Shown here: in pieces, positions 8,394 through 14,707 of the stretch
Layout: every line of letters starts with the position of its first letter
Numbering within the stretch: position 1 is the first letter of the stretch
Assembly: GCA_020633195.1 (NCBI GenBank)
Contig: JACKEC010000028.1
Coordinates: 77,300 to 141,299, forward strand
DNA: 64,000 nucleotides
From: Sandaracinaceae bacterium
GTDB taxonomy: Bacteria; Myxococcota_A; Polyangia; Polyangiales; Sandaracinaceae
Direction: 5' to 3'
Translations under genes and position numbers: made by a program
The notes under the pieces: model-generated
Seen by the model: only the letters and a program-made list of their open reading frames with translations
Databases searched by the model: none
Told to the model about the DNA's origin: nothing

Positions 8394-9013
8394 GCGCCGA
8401 CCTGGGCAAGAAGGTCCTCGAGGCGCTCGTCCGCTCGGTCGACGCACGCGCGCTCGGCGAGGCGGTCAAGGACCTCGCGCCCGCGAAGGCGGCGCCCTCC
8501 AGCGGCGGCGGCGGCGACGAGACCGCGCGCGCGGTGCTCCGCAAGATCGTGCTGAGCGACATCCTCGACGACGCGATCCTCGGCTCGCGGCCCGGAGACA
8601 CGAGCTTCCCGCTGCGGATGTTCTTCGGCGCGCTCGGCGACGAGCTCGAGAACGAGACCGCCTTCGCGCTCGCGAACGGGATCAACTTCTACTTCCGCGC
8701 CGCGATGGACGAGGAGGCGAAGCTCGCGGTCGGTCTCGAGGTGAGCCGCCTCTACTACCGCTTCGCCGAGGAGCAGCCGCTCGACGCGGAGCTCGTCCGC
8801 CCGCTCTCGCCGCTCCTCGCGCGCCTCATGAGCACCGAGCTCGAGCAGGTGCGCCTCGAGAGCGTGGACGCCGCGCGCATCTTCGACTCCGCGCTCCACG
8901 AGCGCGCGATGGGCTCCGATCCGTCGAACGCGAAGATCTCGGCGCCCAAGTCGTTCCTGTGTCGCGTGGTCTCGAACGACAGGGTGCGCGTGAAGGCGAC
9001 GGTACGGACATGA
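8390..9013 (+). CDS. Unknown protein encoded inside the Srf-type operon
   Basis: A 207-residue soluble protein, apparently mostly alpha-helical, with no signal peptide, membrane segment or catalytic motif. A Gly-rich break (SSGGGGDE, about 37-44) separates an N-terminal helical piece from a larger domain with NGINFYFRAAMDEEAKL and LEVSRLYYRFAEEQPL. It starts at a GTG overlapping the srfB stop and ends overlapping the next ATG, so it is locked between SrfB and the membrane component. It is probably an adaptor or co-chaperone-like partner of the SrfB ATPase (inference from position only). I do not recognise the family. Confidence 0.7.
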   Translation: MSADLGKKVLEALVRSVDARALGEAVKDLAPAKAAPSSGGGGDETARAVLRKIVLSDILDDAILGSRPGDTSFPLRMFFGALGDELENETAFALANGINFYFRAAMDEEAKLAVGLEVSRLYYRFAEEQPLDAELVRPLSPLLARLMSTELEQVRLESVDAARIFDSALHERAMGSDPSNAKISAPKSFLCRVVSNDRVRVKATVRT

Positions 9014-10356
9014 CGAACGAAGGCGACAAGGACAGCTCCTGGCTCCCCAACCTGGTGGGGGGGGTCTCGATCTGGAAGCTCGCTCCGGATCTCAACGAGG
9101 AGCAGTTCTTCGACGGGCGCCTCCTCGTCCCGGAGACGGAGGGCTCCGACAGCCTGCCGGTGCGGGTCGAGTGGGACCTCACGGGGTTGATCCCGCTGCC
9201 CGAGGCGCGCGCCGATCACGCCGAGCGCGTCGACAAGGCCATCAAGGACTTCTTCGCGTGCCTCGAGCGCACCGCCGAGGTCTTCGAGAAGGGCGGCAGC
9301 GGCTACGACAAGTACAAGGAGGCGTTCACCGTGCCCGCCATCAGCGCGGACGGCGGCGCCCACTACTTCTTCGATCCGCACGACGACAAGCTCAAGGTCA
9401 TCCGCTGGGGCGCCTCGCCGCGCCAGATCAAGCACTCGGCCGAGTACCTGTTCGGCTACCAGGACTTCCACGATCTCATCCGCCAGGAGCAGGAGGCCGC
9501 CGAGCGCGGCGACGCGCCGCCGGCCCGCGCGGGCAAGGGCGCGACCTCCGCGGCCGCCGCCGCGATGATCGTCGGCGGTGACGACGAGGCCAGCGCCGAC
9601 GGCGAGGCCGAGGGCGAGGAAGAGAAGAAGGACGAGGAGGAAGAGGAGGTCACCGAGGGCCGACCCTGGTGGATCTGGGTCCTCGTCGTGATCGGATTGA
9701 TCTTCCTGGGCTGGCTCGCGCTGATGCTCTTCCAGGACTGCCAGGGGGACGCCGCGACGGGCCCCGACGGCGGCGCGCTGGTCGACGCCGACGCCGGCCC
9801 TGAGGCGGGCCTCGCCGAGGAGCCGATCTACGGCACCTCCACCGACGACGGCGGGCCTCCCGCGACCGATCTCGGCGACGGCGGCGTCGGAGCGGGCGGC
9901 GACGGCAGCGTCGCGGACACCGAGGGCGGGACCGCGAGCGGGGACCCCGACGGCGGCGCCGGCTCGGGCGATCCCGGCTCGGGCGATCCCGGCTCGGGCT
10001 CGGGTTCGGGCTCTGGCTCGGGTTCGGGCTCTGGCTCGGGCTCCGGCTCCGGCTCGGGCACCATCACCGGCGAGGCCGCTCCGCCGACCAACGCGAACGG
10101 TGACCCGATCTACGGCGAGAGCAGCGACTCGTCCGGCGGCTACTACTACTGGCTCCCGGGCTACGGTCAGCCGCTGCCGAGCCGCGCCTACTATCACGCC
10201 GAGGCCGTGCAATGGCGCGTCATCGGCGGGACCGCGAAGATCCGCGACTACGCCGGCACGGGCGCGCACTTCCGCGTGTACCTGCGCCCTGGTGAGAACT
10301 TCGATGGCGTGCGCGTCCAGTGGCGCGACCGCGGCGGGAACTGGCACGACCACTGA
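9010..10356 (+). CDS. SrfA-position single-pass membrane protein with Gly-Ser linker
   Basis: A 448-residue protein. It has an N-terminal globular domain (about 1-165, no signal peptide) and a very acidic/Lys stretch (about 190-215). A single membrane helix follows near 218-240 (WWIWVLVVIGLIFLGWLALM). Beyond it lie a long Asp/Gly/Ser linker with a Gly-Ser tract (about 318-353) and a small C-terminal domain of about 70 residues rich in Tyr and Trp. The charge distribution suggests N-terminus in the cytoplasm and C-terminus outside. A motif PIYG(T/E)S(T/S)D occurs twice, before and after the linker (about 274 and 368). By position it corresponds to SrfA of srfABC loci, but I cannot confirm homology. 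ATGA overlaps at both ends couple it to its neighbours. Confidence 0.7.
   Translation: MTNEGDKDSSWLPNLVGGVSIWKLAPDLNEEQFFDGRLLVPETEGSDSLPVRVEWDLTGLIPLPEARADHAERVDKAIKDFFACLERTAEVFEKGGSGYDKYKEAFTVPAISADGGAHYFFDPHDDKLKVIRWGASPRQIKHSAEYLFGYQDFHDLIRQEQEAAERGDAPPARAGKGATSAAAAAMIVGGDDEASADGEAEGEEEKKDEEEEEVTEGRPWWIWVLVVIGLIFLGWLALMLFQDCQGDAATGPDGGALVDADAGPEAGLAEEPIYGTSTDDGGPPATDLGDGGVGAGGDGSVADTEGGTASGDPDGGAGSGDPGSGDPGSGSGSGSGSGSGSGSGSGSGSGTITGEAAPPTNANGDPIYGESSDSSGGYYYWLPGYGQPLPSRAYYHAEAVQWRVIGGTAKIRDYAGTGAHFRVYLRPGENFDGVRVQWRDRGGNWHDH
9961..10065 (+). repeat. Hexamer (GGCTCS-type) tract encoding Gly-Ser
   Basis: Degenerate tandem hexamers of the form GGCTCG/GGTTCG/GGCTCT encode alternating Gly-Ser in the extracytoplasmic linker of the SrfA-position protein. 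Such a tract can change length by slippage, which would alter linker length in steps of two residues. Confidence 0.7.
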
Positions 10357-12878
10357 TGGACGACTCCACCCTCGAGACCCTCGAAGCGTCGATCGACTCC
10401 GCCCGCGCCGCGGCGCTCTCGGGCAGCGGTGATCCGCCGCCCGAGGCCCAGGCGCTGACCGACCTCTCGCTCCGGATGAAGAAGCTCCGGCGCGCGTGGA
10501 GCCGACCGCAGTCGCTGGGCTTCTTCGGCCCTTCGCAGGCGGGCAAGTCCTTCCTCGTCGGCGCGCTGCTGAGCCACGAGCTGGGCACCCTCAAGGTCCA
10601 GAGCCGCGAGGGCTCGGTCGACTTCCTGCAGGACATCAACCCGGCCAAGGGCGTCGAGTCGACGGGCACGGTCACGCGCTTCACCTCGCACCCGGGCGCG
10701 CCGCTCTCGCGCGGCGACTTCCACTGCTCGCTGCTCAGCCTCGAGGTGATGCTCGAGTCGCTCGCGACGGGCTTCCTCGTCGAGTGCACGGCCCCGCCCG
10801 TCGATCCGGAGCGCGTGGAGCGGGTCCTGCGCGAGGCGCGGCTGCAGGGCGGGTCGCCCGCCCCGGCGCTCTATCGCGAGGCGTGGGACGCCGTCTGGCA
10901 CAACACGCTCAAGAAGTACCAGGACCGGCACCCCTACCTGAACGAGCTGCGACGCCACCCCGAGCTGCGGAGCGAGGCCTGGAAGAGCGGCATCAATTCG
11001 GTCGCCGGCTGGAGCCACGTCTACTCGCTGCTCTGGGGCGGCCGGGGCTACTCGCGCGACCTCGATCGGCTCGCCGACGTGCTGATCCAGGGCCTCGAGT
11101 CGCTCGGCCACCCCGAGTTCGTCGAGGTCGAGCTCGACTACGTCCGCGCCTCGAGCGTCAACCCGAGCGTGATCGACGCCGCGTGCCTGAACGCGGTCGG
11201 GACCCCGCAAGGCACCATGCACGTGTTCGTGCCGCAGAGCGGGCGAGAGGTCGCGATCGAGCCCTCCTCGCTCGCCGCGCTCATCGCCGAGATCCGGCTC
11301 CCGCTCGAGCCCGTGCAAGGCTCGTTGCTCGCGAACACCGACCTCCTCGACTTCCCGGGCGGGCGCGCGCTCCGCGGCATCAACGGCTTCGAGCCGGCCG
11401 AGCTCAACACCGGCAACCTCGAGAACGCGATCGAGGTCTTCAAGCGGGGCAAGCTCACGTTCCTGTTCGAGCAGTACTCGCTCGACCGCGAGATCACCGC
11501 GCTCGTGCTCGCGTCGCCGGGGCCCACCAAGCCCGAGGCGATCCAGATGCAGCACCAGGTGGAGCGCTGGCTGCAGATCCGTCACGGGTCGCCCACGCCG
11601 ATCGAGGCCGAGGAGGTGAAGCGCCCGAGCCTCTTCATGGCGCTCACGAAGTACGACATGAGCCTGGGCTCGCTGCGCAGCGACAACGCGCGCGACCGCT
11701 GGGACTCGCGCGTCGAGGAGGCCTGCGTCGAGTTCTGGGCGCGCAGCCACTCGAGCTGGATCTACAACTGGGGCGAGCGGAACCGGCCCTTCACCAACAT
11801 GTTCTGGATCCGCAACCCGTACGCGGATCAGATGAACACGCTCAAGCCTGGCAACCCCGACTACGAGGCGGTGAAGGGCGGCTACCACGGCTCCCGCGCG
11901 GTGAAGACGTTCGTCGGGAGCCACGCCGACAAGTGGGCGGCGATGGAGGGCGAGGACGACAAGGGCCTGCCGCGGAGCGGGATCCCGCTGCTCGCGAGCC
12001 ACCTCCGCGCGAAGCTCGCCGAGGACATCAAGAAGAAGGAGCTGACGACGGAGCTGCGGGCGATCCACGCCGAGCTGCTCGACGCGCTCCGGCTCCTGAC
12101 GCCCTCGCGCGACGAGGAGGAGAAGCAGCAGCGCCTCGAGCACAACGCCCGCGCGCTCGTGAACGCGGTGCGCGCGGAGATGGCCCAGCACTACAGCGGG
12201 GCCGTGTTCGGCGAGCTGTTCGAGCTGCTGACCGTCCCGCACGAAGAGCTGCACCTGGAGATCCGCACCTACTACAAGGCGCTCGCGCCGATGAGCATCA
12301 AGGTCAGCGACAAGGTGAAGAAGCTGCTCGTCCACGTGCTCAAGCACTGGGCGCAGCGGTCGGTCGGTCGCTTCCGCAGCTCGGAGATCCAGCTCCCGAC
12401 CGCGCTCGTCGAGCGCTACGTGCGCGAGGTCGTGACGAGCAAGATGATCCTGCCGGTGCTGGGCAAGGCGATCTTCCCGTACTTCAACCGCACCGACGTG
12501 GACTTCGCGCTCGTCGCCACGATCATGCAGGTCAAGATCAGCGACGCGCTGCTCGGGCTCTTCGTCGACCGGCAGCGCCGCACCCCGCCCGTCCCCGTCC
12601 AGCTCAGCTACTCGGAGACGGTCAGCACGGGGCGCGAGAGCGCGGAGGCGGCCGAGGAGATCGACTGGGCGGACGTCGACTTCGAAGACGAGCCGGCCCC
12701 CGACGCGGCGCCCGATCACGTCGAGATCGTCTTCGCGGGCAACCGCTACTTCGAGCACTGGGCCGAGCACCTGCCCGGCTTCTACGTGAAGGCGGCGGGC
12801 GGCAAGCAGACCTCCGAGGATCCCCGCATGCGCCAGCTCGTCGGCGTCCTCGGCACCGTCGAGGGCCTCCGGGTCTGA
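10356..12878 (+). CDS. srfC: SrfC-family large P-loop NTPase
   Basis: An 840-residue protein with a clear Walker A motif, FFGPSQAGKSFL (GPSQAGKS at 58-65), and a G3-like LLDFPGGR near 330. An MALTKYDM segment near 428 resembles a G4 (T/NKxD) motif and favours a GTPase. The long helical C-terminal half resembles dynamin/septin-like stalk architectures. This matches the family annotated as putative virulence factor SrfC. It is soluble. The ATG overlaps the stop of the membrane component (TGATG). Together with SrfB it makes an operon with two unlike NTP-driven switches plus a membrane anchor. Substrate and effector are unknown. Confidence 0.85.
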   Translation: MDDSTLETLEASIDSARAAALSGSGDPPPEAQALTDLSLRMKKLRRAWSRPQSLGFFGPSQAGKSFLVGALLSHELGTLKVQSREGSVDFLQDINPAKGVESTGTVTRFTSHPGAPLSRGDFHCSLLSLEVMLESLATGFLVECTAPPVDPERVERVLREARLQGGSPAPALYREAWDAVWHNTLKKYQDRHPYLNELRRHPELRSEAWKSGINSVAGWSHVYSLLWGGRGYSRDLDRLADVLIQGLESLGHPEFVEVELDYVRASSVNPSVIDAACLNAVGTPQGTMHVFVPQSGREVAIEPSSLAALIAEIRLPLEPVQGSLLANTDLLDFPGGRALRGINGFEPAELNTGNLENAIEVFKRGKLTFLFEQYSLDREITALVLASPGPTKPEAIQMQHQVERWLQIRHGSPTPIEAEEVKRPSLFMALTKYDMSLGSLRSDNARDRWDSRVEEACVEFWARSHSSWIYNWGERNRPFTNMFWIRNPYADQMNTLKPGNPDYEAVKGGYHGSRAVKTFVGSHADKWAAMEGEDDKGLPRSGIPLLASHLRAKLAEDIKKKELTTELRAIHAELLDALRLLTPSRDEEEKQQRLEHNARALVNAVRAEMAQHYSGAVFGELFELLTVPHEELHLEIRTYYKALAPMSIKVSDKVKKLLVHVLKHWAQRSVGRFRSSEIQLPTALVERYVREVVTSKMILPVLGKAIFPYFNRTDVDFALVATIMQVKISDALLGLFVDRQRRTPPVPVQLSYSETVSTGRESAEAAEEIDWADVDFEDEPAPDAAPDHVEIVFAGNRYFEHWAEHLPGFYVKAAGGKQTSEDPRMRQLVGVLGTVEGLRV

Positions 12879-12920
12879 CACGGCCTCTCGGCCTTCGAAG
12901 AAGAAACCGAAGAGGATCGT

Positions 12921-12942
12921 CCCCGCGTTCTTCAGCGCGGGG
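12921..12942. terminator. Possible terminator hairpin after srfC
   Basis: CCCCGCG (12921-12927) and CGCGGGG (12936-12942) form a perfect 7-bp stem with an 8-base loop. There is no T-tract, so intrinsic termination is uncertain. Confidence 0.35.
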
Positions 12943-13033
12943 TCAGGGCGCGCTTCGCGATGGCGATCAGGAGGGACGCCCCGAGGGCGGAGGCGGTCAC
13001 GAAGACGAGGGCCAGGTCGAGGTCGAAGTGCAT
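12932..13033 (-). CDS. Candidate 33-residue single-pass membrane peptide
   Basis: An ATG at 13033 opens a 33-codon frame. The product has an acidic N-terminus (MHFDLDL), one hydrophobic helix of about 20 residues and a basic end (AKRALTPR), a plausible small transmembrane protein. It lies alone on the minus strand between srfC and the 13230 gene. No convincing ribosome-binding site precedes it and the frame is short enough to be chance, so this is only a candidate. The rest of 12879-13229 contains hairpins but no other supported gene. Confidence 0.25.
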   Translation of the reverse strand: MHFDLDLALVFVTASALGASLLIAIAKRALTPR

Positions 13034-13109
13034 GGCGTGCTCGACGGAAAGCTGGGACCGATGACGCGGCGCGTCAAGACGCTCGTTGAATCTCGTTCAG
13101 TGACGCCGC

Positions 13110-13127
13110 GTGGCGCCGAGCGGCGCC
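13110..13127. repeat. Inverted repeat upstream of the 13230 gene
   Basis: TGGCGCC-GAGC-GGCGCCA is a perfect 7-bp dyad, flanked by direct repeats TGACGCC at 13100-13106 and 13128-13134. It could be an operator for the small gene about 100 bases downstream. GC-rich dyads are common in such genomes, so this is weak. Confidence 0.3.
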
Positions 13128-13229
13128 ATGACGCCCTGGGATCTGGCTGGTCCAGTGGCCGGTGACGGCGCCTCCCGCGCTCCGCGCACGCGGGATCTCG
13201 TTGGCACGCGACGTGGAAAGGCGTCCTGC

Positions 13230-13403
13230 ATGCAGCCCGCGATGGAAGACTTCGACGACGACATGACCGTGATCGACCTGCGCGGCGCGGCGCTCGACGA
13301 CCTCGTCGAGCCGCCGGCCCTGCCGTTCCTGCTCACGCGTCGCAAGGACGACCCCGATCGCAACGTGATCCTGCGGCTCTTGCTGCGCCGTCTGGCCAGC
13401 TGA
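13230..13403 (+). CDS. Small acidic protein, unknown
   Basis: A 57-residue cytoplasmic protein starting MQPAMEDFDDDMTVIDL. The N-terminal half is strongly acidic and the C-terminal half basic (LLTRRKDDPDRNVILRLLLRRL). GGAAAGG at 13215-13221 gives a ribosome-binding site 8 bases before the ATG. The same frame is open upstream to 13110, but the extension is low-complexity and overlaps the inverted repeat. No family recognised; the charge split suggests a small binding or regulatory protein. Confidence 0.5.
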   Translation: MQPAMEDFDDDMTVIDLRGAALDDLVEPPALPFLLTRRKDDPDRNVILRLLLRRLAS

Positions 13404-13430
13404 CTGGAACAGTCGTGGCCGACTCGGCGT

Positions 13431-13436
13431 AGACTC
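13431..13436 (+). promoter_or_regulatory. TAGACT, likely -10 element
   Basis: Ends 8 bases before the ATG at 13445, which would make the transcript leaderless or nearly so. Confidence 0.35.
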
Positions 13437-13444
13437 GGCCAGGC

Positions 13445-14659
13445 ATGAGCGCACGTCCGAGCGAGAAGACCGGCCCCGCCGAGGAGGCCTTCGACGAAGC
13501 CCTGCAGGAGTCGCGGACCGCCGCGGTCCCGACGCAGAGCATCGACGAGCTGGTCGCCAACGAGGACGTGAACGGGCTGATCGAGCTCGGGGCCGCCTAC
13601 CGCGCCGGCGCGGGCACGATCCCGAAGGACGCGTTCAAGGCGGTCGAGTGCTTCGAAGCGGCGAGCCGCCTCGGGAGCGAGGAGGCCGAGTACTTCGTCG
13701 GCGTGGCCTTCATGAACGGCCTCGGGGTCGGCCGCGACGTCGCGCAGGGAGCCACCCGCCTGCGGTCGGCGGCTCAGCGCGGGAGCCTCCGCGCGAAGGT
13801 GTACGTGGCGAACCTCTACGAGATGGGGGTCCACTACGCGACCGATCGGGACAAGGCCGACGTCTGGTACCGCAACGTGGCCCGCGCGGCCGAGGTCGAG
13901 GGGGAGCCGACCGATCACGCCTACGTGATGCGGATGGCCGAGCTCGGCTGCGTTCGGTACTGCCTCGAGCTCGTGTCGGACGAGGCCCTGCCGACCAAGG
14001 ACCGCGCGTTCTACCTGAAGAAGGCCAAGGCGATGGGCTACGGCCACCGCCTCGCGCAGGTGAAGCGGACCAGCGCGGTGCCCGAGGAGCCGGTCGAAGA
14101 GGCCCCCGAGGCCGCCGAAGCGGCCGAGGCCTCCGAGGCCGACGCGGCGAAGCCGACCGAGGCCGCGGCGAAGCCCGGGCCGAAGACAAAGGAGGACGAG
14201 CCCGAAGCCGACGACGAGCCCGCCGCCGAGCTGGGCGCGCAGTGGACCTTCGCGGCCGGGCTCGGCGCGTTCCTCGCGTCGGTGTTCTTCGGCGTGTCGG
14301 CGTTCTACGCCGGCTGGCTCGCGAGCGAGGGGTCGCGGGCGCTCGCCGCCGCGGGCCGGCCGCTACCGGGCATCGGGTCGATGCACGATCTCGTGTTCGG
14401 CGCCGTGCTCATCGTCTTCGGCGTGCTCCCCGCGATGGCGTCGTACCGGCCGAAGGTCGTGGGCATCGGAGCGCTCGTCGGCGCCGCCGCCGCCGCGGGG
14501 GGATGGTTCCTTCACCCGTCGCAGCCGCTGCTCTGGTCTCCCGCCGCTCAAGCCGGTGTGTTCGGCCTCGGCGCGATGGGGCTGGTGCTCCTGTTCCTCG
14601 GTCTCCTCGGCGGGACCCGCGCCCGCGTCCGACGACCCGCCCGCCCCGCCGCGAAGTAG
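13445..14659 (+). CDS. Sel1-repeat protein with C-terminal membrane segments
   Basis: A 404-residue protein. Residues about 35-205 contain Sel1-like/TPR-like repeats (AFKAVECFEAASRLGSEEAEYFVGVAFMNG and similar), which serve as protein-interaction scaffolds. An Ala/Glu/Pro linker (about 210-260) follows, then about four hydrophobic helices (about 270-290, 315-335, 340-360 and 370-390), placing the repeats in the cytoplasm at the membrane. No enzymatic motif. A TAGACT hexamer just before the ATG suggests its own promoter. Confidence 0.75.
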   Translation: MSARPSEKTGPAEEAFDEALQESRTAAVPTQSIDELVANEDVNGLIELGAAYRAGAGTIPKDAFKAVECFEAASRLGSEEAEYFVGVAFMNGLGVGRDVAQGATRLRSAAQRGSLRAKVYVANLYEMGVHYATDRDKADVWYRNVARAAEVEGEPTDHAYVMRMAELGCVRYCLELVSDEALPTKDRAFYLKKAKAMGYGHRLAQVKRTSAVPEEPVEEAPEAAEAAEASEADAAKPTEAAAKPGPKTKEDEPEADDEPAAELGAQWTFAAGLGAFLASVFFGVSAFYAGWLASEGSRALAAAGRPLPGIGSMHDLVFGAVLIVFGVLPAMASYRPKVVGIGALVGAAAAAGGWFLHPSQPLLWSPAAQAGVFGLGAMGLVLLFLGLLGGTRARVRRPARPAAK

Positions 14660-14694
14660 CCCCGTTCGGGTCGTGCCCAGCCCCCCGATGGTGG

Positions 14695-14700
14695 TACACC
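14695..14700 (+). promoter_or_regulatory. TACACC, weak candidate -10 element
   Basis: Ends 7 bases before the GTG at 14708. It is a weaker match because the last base is C rather than T. Confidence 0.25.
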
Positions 14701-14707
14701 CGACGCA

